64,000 nucleotides of DNA from Streptomyces tubercidicus (GTDB lineage Bacteria > Actinomycetota > Actinomycetes > Streptomycetales > Streptomycetaceae), in contig NZ_CP114205.1 in assembly GCF_027497495.1 (NCBI RefSeq), positions 6,200,001 to 6,264,000 on the forward strand. The letters are read 5' to 3'. Of this stretch, positions 1-8,609 are shown piece after piece; within the stretch, counting starts at the first letter, position 1; every line of letters starts with the position of its first letter. Position numbers and translations under genes: made by a program. The notes beneath the pieces are model-generated. The model was not told the DNA's origin. It saw nothing but the letters and a program-made list of their open reading frames with translations, and did no database searches.

Positions 1-19
1 CAAAATCCCCACCGCGTAG
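1..19 (+). CDS. 3' end of an upstream gene (last codons only)
   Basis: The first bases read as an open frame ending in TAG at 17-19 (last residues KIPTA). The next gene's GGGAGG ribosome-binding site follows directly. The tight spacing suggests the tail of another gene in the same Rieske-oxygenase operon. Too little is inside the window to name a product, and the frame could be chance. Confidence 0.3.
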
Positions 20-32
20 GGAGGCCGCCACC

Positions 33-971
33 ATGACCGCTGCCACCACCCTCGACCTCCTGGTACGCCGCATGACCTGGGAGGCCGAGAACGTCCTCTC
101 CGTCGAGCTCACCCACCCCGACGGCAAACCCCTGCCGGCCTGGGACCCCGGCGCGCACCTCGACGTCCACGTGGGCGGGCAGATCCGCCAGTACAGCCTG
201 TGCGGCGACCCGCACACCACGGACACCTACCGCATCGCCGTCCTCAACGAGCCCGCCTCCCGCGGCGGTTCACGCCACATCCACACCCGGCTCCGCCCCG
301 GTCAGCGGCTCACCGTCGCCGGGCCGCGCAACCACTTCGCGCTGGAGGACGCCGCCGACTACCTCTTCGTCGCCGGCGGCATCGGCATCACCCCGCTCCT
401 GGCCATGGCCCGCGAGGCCACCCGGCGCGGCGCCACCTGGCGCATGGTCTACGGGGGCCGCACCCGCACCTCGATGGCGTTCACCGAAGAACTGGCGGCC
501 CTCGAAGGCGATATGACGCTCGTCCCGCAGGACGAACACGGCCCGATCGACCTCGGCACCGCCCTCGCCGACCTGCCCGACGACACCCTCGTCTACTGCT
601 GCGGCCCCGAACCCCTGCTGACCGCCGTCGAGGAACGCTGCCCCGCCGGACGGCTGCGCCTGGAGCGCTTCGCCGCCCCCCTCGTCGAGCGCACCGGCGA
701 CACGACCGCCTTCGAAGTCGAGTGCCACCGCTCCGGCCGCACCCTCACCGTCGGCGCCGACACCTCGATCCTTCAGGCCGCCGAGGACGCCGGCCTGAAC
801 GTCGACAGCTCCTGCCGCGACGGGATCTGCGGCTCCTGCGAGACCCGCGTACTGGACGGCACCCCCGACCACCGCGACTTCCTGCTCAGCGAGGCCGAGC
901 ACACCGCGAACGCCACCATGATGATCTGCGTCTCGCGCTGCGCCGCAGGCCGCCTCGTCCTCGACCTGTGA
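33..971 (+). CDS. PDR/VanB-family oxidoreductase with C-terminal 2Fe-2S ferredoxin domain
   Basis: This 312-aa electron-transfer protein probably passes electrons from NAD(P)H via a flavin and a plant-type 2Fe-2S cluster to the Rieske oxygenase two genes downstream. The flavin-binding barrel carries RQYSL near residue 52. The nucleotide-binding half carries GGIGITPLL near 113-121. The ferredoxin domain has cysteines near 260, 265 and 268 (CRDGICGSC) and a fourth near 298. Length and domain order match phthalate dioxygenase reductase and vanillate demethylase reductase VanB. The ATG is preceded by GGGAGG. The next gene starts about 20 nt after the stop, supporting one operon. The substrate of the system is unknown. 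Confidence 0.9.
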   Translation: MTAATTLDLLVRRMTWEAENVLSVELTHPDGKPLPAWDPGAHLDVHVGGQIRQYSLCGDPHTTDTYRIAVLNEPASRGGSRHIHTRLRPGQRLTVAGPRNHFALEDAADYLFVAGGIGITPLLAMAREATRRGATWRMVYGGRTRTSMAFTEELAALEGDMTLVPQDEHGPIDLGTALADLPDDTLVYCCGPEPLLTAVEERCPAGRLRLERFAAPLVERTGDTTAFEVECHRSGRTLTVGADTSILQAAEDAGLNVDSSCRDGICGSCETRVLDGTPDHRDFLLSEAEHTANATMMICVSRCAAGRLVLDL

Positions 972-991
972 AACCCCCTCCGGAGGCCCCC

Positions 992-1219
992 ATGCCCGAT
1001 GCCACCTGGCCGTACCTGGACGCCCACCAGTCCCGTACGCACGAACCCACCCCCTACGAGGACAAGCTGGCCGCCACCCTCGAAGAGGTCTTCACCGAGG
1101 ACGGCCATGAACTCACCGACGTCATACGGGGGTTGAACGCCCGCCAGGTCCACGCCCCCGACGGCGCCCCGTGGACCGAGGAATCCTTCCGCGCCGAGAT
1201 GCACCGCCTGGGAGCCTGA
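992..1219 (+). CDS. small recombinase-like HTH protein of a Rieske-oxygenase operon
   Basis: This 75-aa soluble protein sits between the reductase and oxygenase genes, with CGGAGG just upstream and its stop one base before the oxygenase ATG. The C-terminal half (LNARQVHAPDGAPWTEESF) resembles the short helix-turn-helix seen in serine-recombinase tails, where a repeat enlarges on a template and contacts DNA. Similar tiny proteins are known beside Rieske oxygenase genes, and their role is not settled. It has no membrane segment or signal. It could be an accessory or structural subunit rather than a DNA-binding protein. Confidence 0.7.
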   Translation: MPDATWPYLDAHQSRTHEPTPYEDKLAATLEEVFTEDGHELTDVIRGLNARQVHAPDGAPWTEESFRAEMHRLGA

Positions 1220-1220
1220 C

Positions 1221-2228
1221 ATGACCCTCTCCTGCCACGACACCGCCGAGCACATCTACGCCACCGGCCTGCGCAACCAGTGGCACCCCGTCGTCCCCTC
1301 CTCCTTCGTCGCGCCCGGCGCGCTGCGCAAGGTCACCGCGCTCGGCGAGCAGTGGCTGCTGTTCCGCCGCGCCGACGGCACCCTCGCCATGCTCGACGAC
1401 CGCTGCCCGCACCGCGGCGCGCCCCTCTCCCTCGGCAAACACCTCGGCGACCGGGTGGCCTGCTGGTACCACGGCGTCGAGGTCACCACCGACGGCACCG
1501 TCTGTGCCGTCCCCGGCCTGCCGGGCTGCAACCTGGAGGGCAAGAAGCTCGTCACCTCGCTGCCCGTACAGGAGGCCGGCGGCGCGATCCTGGCGTACTT
1601 CGGCGACGAGGAGCACCCCGAGCCCGCCGAGCTGACCCTCCCCGGGCCGCTCACCGACCCCGGAACCGACGCGTTCCTGTGCTACGCCGAGTGGAACGTG
1701 CCCTGGCGCTACGCCGTGGAGAACCTCCTCGACCCGATGCACGGAGCGTTCCTGCACCACGAGTCGCACTCCATGTACGACGGGGACACCACCGCCAAGT
1801 TCCGCATCCGCGAGACCGACCGCGGCTACTTCTTCGAGAAGACCGACCAGCGGGGCGTGAACTTCGACTGGGTGGAGCTGTGCCGCACCGGCGTCGACTG
1901 GGTGGACCTGGAGATCCCGTACCCCCCGTCCGGCGGCCCCGGCGGCCCGTTCGGGATCGTCGGCATGGTCTGCCCGGTGGACGAGCGGCGCTGCGGGGTC
2001 TTCTTCTGGCGCTACCGCCGCGTCCAGGACTGGCAGCGCGACACCTGGCGCTTCCTCTACCGGACGCTGATCGAGCAGCGCCACTGGGAGGTGCTGGAAC
2101 AGGACCGGGTCATGCTGGAGGCCCTCCCGGCCGACGCCGACCAGCGGGAGAACCTCTACCAGCACGACCTGGGGGTGGTACGGCTACGGCGCCTGTTCCG
2201 GGCCGACGCCGAGGCCCAGCACCACTGA
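1221..2228 (+). CDS. Rieske-type aromatic ring-hydroxylating oxygenase, alpha subunit
   Basis: This 335-aa oxygenase component uses a Rieske 2Fe-2S cluster and a mononuclear iron to hydroxylate or demethylate an organic substrate. The Rieske motif (CPHRG near residue 61, CWYHG near 79) supplies two Cys and two His ligands. The iron site is suggested by DPMHGAFLHHESH near 170-183. The protein is about the length of one-component VanA-like oxygenases and shorter than classical naphthalene-type alpha subunits; no beta subunit lies nearby. Electrons should come from the PDR reductase at 33-971. Its stop directly abuts the stop of the convergent marR gene. The substrate cannot be told from sequence. 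Confidence 0.9.
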   Translation: MTLSCHDTAEHIYATGLRNQWHPVVPSSFVAPGALRKVTALGEQWLLFRRADGTLAMLDDRCPHRGAPLSLGKHLGDRVACWYHGVEVTTDGTVCAVPGLPGCNLEGKKLVTSLPVQEAGGAILAYFGDEEHPEPAELTLPGPLTDPGTDAFLCYAEWNVPWRYAVENLLDPMHGAFLHHESHSMYDGDTTAKFRIRETDRGYFFEKTDQRGVNFDWVELCRTGVDWVDLEIPYPPSGGPGGPFGIVGMVCPVDERRCGVFFWRYRRVQDWQRDTWRFLYRTLIEQRHWEVLEQDRVMLEALPADADQRENLYQHDLGVVRLRRLFRADAEAQHH

Positions 2229-2759
2229 TCAGCGTGCGCCCCCGGCGTCCGACTCCGTGATCGACCGCTCCAGCTTCGACAGCAGTCGCGCCAGCTGACG
2301 GCATTCGGCGGGGGAGAGGCCGGCCAGCATCCGCCGCTCGTTCTCCAGATGCTCCGCGAACAGCGCGTCGATCTTCGCCAGCCCCTCCTCCGTCAGCCGC
2401 GACCGCACCACCCGGCGGTCCTCCGCGTCCCGCTCCCGCACGATCAGCCCGTCCTTCTCCAGCCGGTCGATACGCAGCGTCACCCCCGCCGACGAGATCA
2501 GCCCCGAGTCCGCCAACTGCCCCGCCGTGCGCCGGAACGGGCTGCCCGCCCTGCGCAGCGCCGTCAGCACATCGAACCCGGCCACCGACAGCCCGTGCGC
2601 CTCCACCGACGCCGTCAGCCGCGCGCTGTAGCGCAGGAACGTGCGGTGCAGCCGCGCCAGCACCTCCAGCGGCGAGGTGTCCAGCTCCGGCCGCTCCCGC
2701 CGCCACTCCTCGATGATCGACGCCACCGCGTCCGGCTGCGCCGTCGTCTTCCTGGCCAT
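2229..2759 (-). CDS. MarR-family transcriptional regulator
   Basis: This 176-aa winged-helix regulator has the MarR pattern: an N-terminal helix, HTH near residues 65-105 (AGQLADSGLISSAGVTLRIDRL), and the wing RDAEDRRVVRSRLTEEG. The chosen ATG (MARKTTAQ) is preceded by GGAGGA; an upstream in-frame start lacks such a site. The gene converges on the Rieske oxygenase and is a likely ligand-responsive repressor of that operon, although it is not adjacent to the operon promoter. It is divergent from pepN. Between them lies an AT-richer stretch around 2816-2842 that is the only plausible promoter region. Confidence 0.9.
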   Translation of the reverse strand: MARKTTAQPDAVASIIEEWRRERPELDTSPLEVLARLHRTFLRYSARLTASVEAHGLSVAGFDVLTALRRAGSPFRRTAGQLADSGLISSAGVTLRIDRLEKDGLIVRERDAEDRRVVRSRLTEEGLAKIDALFAEHLENERRMLAGLSPAECRQLARLLSKLERSITESDAGGAR

Positions 2760-2909
2760 CCGTGGGTCCTCCCCGAACTGCGCTCCCGAGCCGCGGCCCG
2801 GTACCCGATCCACCGGAATAGTTTAGTGCTGAGAAGTCATCCCCCCTAACCGTCCCGACCCGCCGAAACCCCCGTGCACCCGCCACCGGCCGTACGGCAG
2901 CATGGCCGC

Positions 2910-5438
2910 ATGCCGCAACTGCAGCGCGACGAGGCGCAGACCCGAGCCCGACTCATCGACGTCCACCGCTACGAGGTCGCCCTCGACCTCACCCAAGGTG
3001 AGGAGCGATTCGGCTCCCGGACAGTCATCCACTTCACCGCGCGGACCGGCGGCGACACCTTCGTCGAGCTCAGGCCCGCCGAGCTGCACTCCGTCACCCT
3101 CGACGGCCACCCGCTCGACCCCGCGGCGCTCGACGACAACCGCCTCCCGCTGACCGGCCTCACCCCCGGTGCCCACGAGCTGCGGCTGGACGCCACCATG
3201 CGCTACTCCCGCACCGGCGAGGGCATGCACCGCTTCACCGACCCCGCCGACGGCGAGAGCTACGTCTACACCCAGCTGTTCATGGAGGACGTCCAGCGCG
3301 TCTTCGCCGCCTTCGACCAGCCCGACCTCAAGGCCGTCTTCGCGCTCGCCGTCACCGCCCCCGAAGACTGGACCGTCCTCGCCAACGGCATCACCGAACA
3401 CCTGGGGGAGGGCCGCTGGCAGGCCGCCCCCACCCCCCTCATCTCCACCTACCTCGTCGCCGTCGCCGCCGGCCCCTGGCACTCCGTCCGCACCGAACAC
3501 GCCGGACTGCCCTTCGGCATCCACTGCCGCCGCTCCCTCGCACCCCACCTGGACGCCGACGCCGAAGAAATCCTCGACCTCACCCGGCGCTGCTACGACC
3601 GCTACCACGAGATCTTCGAGGAGCCCTACCCCTTCGACTCCTACGACCAGGCCTTCGTCCCCGAATTCAACTCCGGCGCCATGGAGAACCCCGGCCTGGT
3701 CACCTTCCGCGACGAATTCGTCTACCGCTCCGCCGTCACCGACACCGAACGCCAGACCCGCGGCGTCGTGATCGCCCACGAAATGGCCCACATGTGGTTC
3801 GGCGACCTGGTCACCCTCCAGTGGTGGGACGACATCTGGCTCAACGAGTCCTTCGCCGAATACATGGGCTACCAGGTCCTCGCCGAAGCCACCCGCTTCA
3901 CCGACACCTGGACCGACTTCGCCGTCGCCCGCAAGGGCTGGGGCTACGACGCCGACCAGCGGCCCTCCACCCACCCCGTCGCCCCCACCCCCGCAGACGT
4001 CCCCGACACCGCCTCCGCCCTCCTCAACTTCGACGGCATCTCCTACGCCAAGGGCGCCTCCGCACTCCGCCAACTCGTCGCCTGGATGGGCGAGAAGGAC
4101 TTCCTCACCGGCATCAACGGCCACTTCGCCCGGCACCGCTTCGGCAACGCCACCCTCGCCGACTTCCTCGACTCCCTCGCCCGCGCCACCGACCGCGACG
4201 TCCACGCCTGGGCCGCCCGCTGGCTGCGCACCACCGGAGTCGACACCCTCACCCCCGTCGTGCAGGAAGCCGCCGACGGCGACTGGACCCTGACCGTCGA
4301 GCAGACCGGAAGCACCGACGGCACCCGCCCCCACCGGCTCACCATCGGGCTCTACGACCACGACCACACCACCGGCCACCTCGTCCCCCGCACACCACTG
4401 ACCTGGGACGTGCCCGGCGACGGCACCCACCGGGCCACCGGCGGCCGCCCCGCCCTGCTCCTCCTCAACGACCAGGACCTCACCTACGCCAAGGTCCGCC
4501 TCGACCCCGTCTCTTGGGACACCGCCCTCGGCGCCCTGTCCGGCCTCCCCGACCCGCTCACCCGCGCCGTCGTATGGAACGCCGCCCGCGACATGGTCCG
4601 CGACGGCGAACTCGCCCCCACCGCCTACCTGGACGCCGCCCGCGCCCACCTCCCGCACGAAACCGACCTCGCCCTCGTCCAAGGCGTCCTCGCCTTCGCC
4701 CGCACCCAGATCGCCGACCACTACCTCCCCTCCGGCCGCCACACCGCCCTCACCACCCTCACCGCCCTCAGCCGCGACATACTCCGCCGCACCGAAGGCC
4801 CCGAACACGCCACCACCACAGGACTACGGCTCACCGCCGTACGCGCCTTCATCGACAGCGCCACCACCCCCGAAAGCCTCCAGGACTGGCTCGACGACGG
4901 CGCCGTCCCCGGCGGCCCCCGCCTCGACCCCGAACTCCGCTGGCGCATCCTCGCCCGGCTCGCCACCCTCGGCGCCACCACCCCCGACACCATCGACGCC
5001 GAACTCGCCCGCGACCCCAGCGCCACCGGCCGCGAAGGCGCAGCCCGCTGCCACGCCGCGCTCCCCGACCCGGCCGCCAAACAAGCCGCCTGGAACGCCC
5101 TGTTCACCACCGACGGCGAAACCGCCCTCTCCACCCACCTCTTCACCGCCACCGCCACCGGCTTCTGGGCCCCCGAACAACTCGACCTGCTCCGCCCCTA
5201 CGCCGACCGGTACTTCACCGAGGTCCCCGCCCTCGCCGCCGCCCGCGGCCCCGCCCTCGCCACGGCCGCCGGCCGCTACGCCTTCCCCACCCCCTTCGTC
5301 GACGACCACACCCTCGCCCTCGGCCAGGACTGCCTCACCGACCGCGACCCCACCCCCGCCCTGCGCCGCAAGCTCACCGACCAACTCGACGACCTGCGCC
5401 GCGCCCTGCGGGTACGCGCCGCGGCCGCCCACACCTGA
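2910..5438 (+). CDS. pepN: aminopeptidase N (M1 zinc metallopeptidase)
   Basis: This 842-aa cytoplasmic zinc aminopeptidase removes N-terminal residues from peptides. It shows the exopeptidase motif GAMEN near residue 256, the zinc motif HEMAH near 290 and the third ligand in NESFAEY near 312, followed by a long C-terminal ERAP1-like helical domain. Length fits actinobacterial PepN (about 840-870). The start MPQLQRDEAQ was chosen over an upstream in-frame ATG because family members begin with a short segment before the RDEA-type helix. Codon choice changes along the gene: Glu is mainly GAG for the first 400 nt and mostly GAA thereafter. Confidence 0.95.
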   Translation: MPQLQRDEAQTRARLIDVHRYEVALDLTQGEERFGSRTVIHFTARTGGDTFVELRPAELHSVTLDGHPLDPAALDDNRLPLTGLTPGAHELRLDATMRYSRTGEGMHRFTDPADGESYVYTQLFMEDVQRVFAAFDQPDLKAVFALAVTAPEDWTVLANGITEHLGEGRWQAAPTPLISTYLVAVAAGPWHSVRTEHAGLPFGIHCRRSLAPHLDADAEEILDLTRRCYDRYHEIFEEPYPFDSYDQAFVPEFNSGAMENPGLVTFRDEFVYRSAVTDTERQTRGVVIAHEMAHMWFGDLVTLQWWDDIWLNESFAEYMGYQVLAEATRFTDTWTDFAVARKGWGYDADQRPSTHPVAPTPADVPDTASALLNFDGISYAKGASALRQLVAWMGEKDFLTGINGHFARHRFGNATLADFLDSLARATDRDVHAWAARWLRTTGVDTLTPVVQEAADGDWTLTVEQTGSTDGTRPHRLTIGLYDHDHTTGHLVPRTPLTWDVPGDGTHRATGGRPALLLLNDQDLTYAKVRLDPVSWDTALGALSGLPDPLTRAVVWNAARDMVRDGELAPTAYLDAARAHLPHETDLALVQGVLAFARTQIADHYLPSGRHTALTTLTALSRDILRRTEGPEHATTTGLRLTAVRAFIDSATTPESLQDWLDDGAVPGGPRLDPELRWRILARLATLGATTPDTIDAELARDPSATGREGAARCHAALPDPAAKQAAWNALFTTDGETALSTHLFTATATGFWAPEQLDLLRPYADRYFTEVPALAAARGPALATAAGRYAFPTPFVDDHTLALGQDCLTDRDPTPALRRKLTDQLDDLRRALRVRAAAAHT

Positions 5439-5453
5439 CACACCCCACCGGGC

Positions 5454-5477
5454 GCCGCCGGACCGGCAGCCGGCGGC
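5454..5477 (+). terminator. GC hairpin after pepN
   Basis: Perfect 8-bp arms, GCCGCCGG and CCGGCGGC, flank an 8-nt loop 16 nt after the pepN stop. There is no T-run, as is common for Streptomyces terminators. Confidence 0.5.
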
Positions 5478-5495
5478 ACCCGAACACCTGCGGTA

Positions 5496-5519
5496 CACCC
5501 GTACCACTTACGGGTGGTA
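5496..5519 (+). promoter_or_regulatory. nested inverted repeats upstream of desA
   Basis: Two overlapping palindromes share this stretch. CACCCGTA and TACGGGTG (5496-5503 / 5509-5516) have a 5-nt spacer; TACCAC and GTGGTA (5502-5507 / 5514-5519) have a 6-nt spacer. Only one can fold at a time in RNA. They lie about 40 bp before the iron box and may be a regulator site or a leader structure. Confidence 0.4.
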
Positions 5520-5555
5520 TGACCGCGACCAGTGGATACGCACCGTACAGGGAAA

Positions 5556-5574
5556 GTAACTTAGGGCTGCCTAA
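5556..5574 (+). promoter_or_regulatory. iron box (DmdR/IdeR operator) of desAB
   Basis: The segment TTAGGGCTGCCTAA inside this 19-bp site closely matches the core of the actinobacterial DtxR-family operator TTAGGTTAGGCTAACCTAA, and CTTAGG / CCTAAG form its inverted arms (5560-5575). It lies about 55 bp upstream of desA, the right place to repress siderophore synthesis when Fe2+ is plentiful. Confidence 0.8.
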
Positions 5575-5629
5575 GGGCTCGTCCGACACCGGACCACGGC
5601 CCCAACTCCCCTGACAGAAGAGCCCCTTG

Positions 5630-7063
5630 ATGCCCGTGCCCCCTGCCGGCACCGCCCTCGCAGGCGGCACCAACGGCCCCCGCGCACTCCGCCCCCTCCT
5701 CGACACCGTCCTCGACGCCCTCACCACCGGCGCCGAGGACCGCGCCGGCCCCCTGCCGCCCGGCGGCCCCGAAACCGTCGCCCGCACCGTACGCGACGCC
5801 TGCCACCCCCTGCTCCCCGAACACGGCAGCGGCCCGCTCACCGCCCTGCGCACCCTCGTCCACACCCTCGCCGCCGGCGCCGCCGACCCCGCCGACCCGC
5901 ACTGCGCCGCCCACCTGCACTGCCCGCCGCTGGCCGTCGCCGCCGCCGCCGACCTCGCCGCCGCCGCCCTCAACCCCTCCCTCGACTCCTGGGACCAGGC
6001 CCCCGCAGCCTCCGCCCTCGAAGCCCTCACCAGCCGCGCCCTCGCCGCACTCGTCTACCCCCAGGCCACCGACCCCGACGCCCTGATCACCACCGGCGGC
6101 ACCGAATCCAACCAGCTCGCCCTCCTCCTCGCCCGCGAAGCCGCCACCCCCGACACCACCGCCACCGACCCCCACCGCCCCGCCCGCCCCCTCCAGATCG
6201 TCTGCGGCGCCAACGCCCACCACAGCATCCACCGCGCCGCCTGGCTCCTCGGCCTCCCCGAACCCCTCACCCTCCCCACCCCCGACGGCATCCTCACCCC
6301 CGACACCGTCCACAGCTGCCTCGCCAGCCTCGCCGGACGCACCGGCCCCCTCCTCCTCACCGCCACCGCAGGCACCACCGACACCGGCGCCATCGACCCC
6401 CTCCCCGCCCTCGCCGACCTCGCCGAACAGCACGGCGCCCGCTTCCACATCGACGCCGCCTACGGCGGAGCCCTCCTCTTCAGCGACACCCACCGCACCG
6501 CCCTCAACGGCCTCGCCCGCGCCCACACCGTCGCCCTCGACCTGCACAAACTCGGCTGGCAACCCGTCGCCGCCGGACTCCTCGCCGTCCCCGGCCCCGC
6601 CACCCTCACCCCCCTCGCCCACCAAGCCGACTACCTCAACGCCGACGACGACACCGAAGCCGGCCTCCCCGACCTCCTCAGCCGCTCACTGCGCACCACC
6701 CGCCGCCCCGACATCCTCAAAATCGCCGTCACCCTCAAAGCCCTCGGCCGCCACGGCCTCGGCGAACTCGTCGACCGCACCCTCGCCGCCGCCCAGACCC
6801 TCGCCGACCTCATCGAGGCCCACCCCCGCTACGAACTCCACTCCCGCCCCACCCTCAGCACCGTCCTCTTCCGCCCCACCGGCGCCGACCACACCACCCT
6901 CGCCACCATCCGCCGCACCCTCCTCACCGACGGACACGCCGTCCTCGGCCGCGCCACCACCCCCACCGGGCTCTGGCTCAAAGCCACCCTCCTCAACCCC
7001 CACACCCAACCCGGAGACCTCACCACCCTCCTCAAACTCGTGGAAGGCCACACCCCCCGATGA
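5630..7063 (+). CDS. desA: PLP-dependent lysine decarboxylase, desferrioxamine-type (DesA)
   Basis: This 477-aa group II pyridoxal-phosphate decarboxylase should convert lysine to cadaverine, the first step of desferrioxamine-type hydroxamate siderophores. It carries ITTGGTESN near 155 for PLP phosphate binding, FHIDAAYGG near 275, and the cofactor lysine in DLHKLGWQP near 306. The ATG at 5630 is preferred over a TTG directly before it. An iron box lies upstream. The stop overlaps the desB start (ATGA), so the two are translationally coupled. desC and desD, which normally follow, are absent. Glu and Lys codons are strongly A-ending compared with genes to the right. Confidence 0.9.
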   Translation: MPVPPAGTALAGGTNGPRALRPLLDTVLDALTTGAEDRAGPLPPGGPETVARTVRDACHPLLPEHGSGPLTALRTLVHTLAAGAADPADPHCAAHLHCPPLAVAAAADLAAAALNPSLDSWDQAPAASALEALTSRALAALVYPQATDPDALITTGGTESNQLALLLAREAATPDTTATDPHRPARPLQIVCGANAHHSIHRAAWLLGLPEPLTLPTPDGILTPDTVHSCLASLAGRTGPLLLTATAGTTDTGAIDPLPALADLAEQHGARFHIDAAYGGALLFSDTHRTALNGLARAHTVALDLHKLGWQPVAAGLLAVPGPATLTPLAHQADYLNADDDTEAGLPDLLSRSLRTTRRPDILKIAVTLKALGRHGLGELVDRTLAAAQTLADLIEAHPRYELHSRPTLSTVLFRPTGADHTTLATIRRTLLTDGHAVLGRATTPTGLWLKATLLNPHTQPGDLTTLLKLVEGHTPR

Positions 7064-8493
7064 CCAGCACCCCCCACCCCGAAGGCGCCCCCACCCCCCA
7101 CACCACGAACCCCGACCAACCCCTCGACCTCGCCGGCATCGGCATCGGCCCCTTCAACCTCTCCCTCGCCGCCCTCGCCCACCCCCTCACCGGCCTCCGC
7201 ACCGCCTTCTACGACCAACGCCCCGCCTTCCACTGGCACCCCGGCCTCCTCATCGACGGCGCCACCCTCCAAGTCCCCTTCCTCGCCGACCTCGTCACCC
7301 TCATCGACCCCGCCAGCCCCTGGACCTTCCTCAACTACCTCAAAACCCGCGAACGCCTCTTCCCCTTCTACTTCGCCGAACGCTTCCACATCCACCGCGC
7401 CGAATACGACGCCTACTGCCGCTGGGTCAGCGAACAACTCCCCACCCTCCACTTCGGCCACCAAATCGACGCCATCCGCTGGAACCCCGAACGCGAACTC
7501 TTCGAAATCGACTTCACCCAACTCGACACCGACGGCGAAGCCGAAGCCCTCGGCCGCACCCACGCCCGCAACCTCGTCCTCGGCATCGGCACCACCCCCC
7601 ACATCCCCGTCCCCCTCCGCCCCCTCGCCGACGCCCCCGCCGTCCCCGTCATCCACTCCGCCGACTACCTCGACCACCGCGAACGCCTGCTCGCCGCCGA
7701 CCACCTCACCGTCATCGGCGCAGGACAATCCGGCGCCGAAATCTTCCTCGACCAGCTCCGCGACCGCCCCACCGGCCGCGAAGGACTCCACTGGCTCGCC
7801 CGCACCCCCGCCTTCGCCCCCATGGAATACAGCAAACTCGGCCTCGAACACTTCACCCCCGACTACACCCGCTACTTCCACGCCCTCCCCGAACGCGTCC
7901 GCGACGACCTCGTCCCCGGCCAATGGCAACTCCACAAAGCCATCGACCACGACACCCTCGCCACCATCCACGACGAGCTCTACCGCCGCACCCTCGCCGG
8001 CGGCTGGCCCGACGCCACCCTCACCCCCGGCGTCTTCGTCCGCACCGCCGGCCGCGTCGGCACCACCAAGGTCGAACTCCACCTCGACCACCTCCAGCAA
8101 GGCACCCGCTCCCGCCTCACCACCGACGCCGTCGTCCTCGCCACCGGCTACCGCGAACGCCGCATGGACACCCTCCTCGCCGCCCTCGACCCTTACGTAC
8201 GCCGCGACTCCGGCGCCCGCCCCCGCATCGACGCCCACCACCGCCTCGTCCTCGACCCCGCCATCACCGGCTCCGTCTACGTCCAGAACGCCGAAACCCA
8301 CACCCACGGCGTAGGCGCCCCCGACCTCGGCCTCGCCGCCTGGCGCAGCGCCACCATCCTCAACTCCCTCACCGGCACCACCCCCTACCCCCTCCCCACC
8401 CGCACCGCCTTCACCACCTTCGGCCTCCCCCAGCCCGCCACCCGCACCGGCACCGTCCCCCGCCAGGGCTCCACCCTCGTCCCCCGCCGCTGA
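7060..8493 (+). CDS. desB: lysine/cadaverine N-monooxygenase (DesB-type)
   Basis: This 477-aa flavin monooxygenase of the lysine/ornithine N-hydroxylase family should hydroxylate the terminal amine of cadaverine using FAD, NADPH and O2. The FAD motif GIGIGPFN is near residues 26-33, the NADPH motif VIGAGQSGAE near 218, and the family signature ATGY near 360. Start and stop overlap desA by four bases. About 19 of 20 glutamates use GAA, an extreme bias for this GC content. The next gene is an unrelated SIMPL protein, so the acyltransferase and NIS synthetase needed to finish desferrioxamine must lie elsewhere, or the product differs. Confidence 0.9.
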   Translation: MTSTPHPEGAPTPHTTNPDQPLDLAGIGIGPFNLSLAALAHPLTGLRTAFYDQRPAFHWHPGLLIDGATLQVPFLADLVTLIDPASPWTFLNYLKTRERLFPFYFAERFHIHRAEYDAYCRWVSEQLPTLHFGHQIDAIRWNPERELFEIDFTQLDTDGEAEALGRTHARNLVLGIGTTPHIPVPLRPLADAPAVPVIHSADYLDHRERLLAADHLTVIGAGQSGAEIFLDQLRDRPTGREGLHWLARTPAFAPMEYSKLGLEHFTPDYTRYFHALPERVRDDLVPGQWQLHKAIDHDTLATIHDELYRRTLAGGWPDATLTPGVFVRTAGRVGTTKVELHLDHLQQGTRSRLTTDAVVLATGYRERRMDTLLAALDPYVRRDSGARPRIDAHHRLVLDPAITGSVYVQNAETHTHGVGAPDLGLAAWRSATILNSLTGTTPYPLPTRTAFTTFGLPQPATRTGTVPRQGSTLVPRR

Positions 8494-8561
8494 CCCGCCT
8501 CCCGACACGGCCCGGCGCCCCGGCCCCACACCCGCCACGCGAATGAGCCACCAGCGGCCGC

Positions 8562-8601
8562 CCCGGTATGCGACCCTGCACCACCCACCCCCCATACCGG
8601 G
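8562..8601 (+). promoter_or_regulatory. inverted repeat overlapping the SIMPL gene leader
   Basis: Perfect 9-bp arms CCCGGTATG (8562-8570) and CATACCGGG (8593-8601) are separated by 22 nt. The right arm runs into the ribosome-binding site (CCGGGAG) of the gene starting at 8610. It could be an operator or an RNA hairpin that limits translation. Confidence 0.4.
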
Positions 8602-8609
8602 AGCCACCC

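Noticed and set aside
2816-2842. Possible MarR operator between marR and pepN (TTTAGTGCTGAGAA).
   Set aside because: The dyad symmetry is poor (most positions mismatch), so it is mentioned only as a promoter region.
2823-4808. A 661-codon minus-strand open frame opposite pepN.
   Set aside because: Its Gly/Val/Glu-rich composition is the mirror of the pepN codons; pepN has full catalytic motifs.
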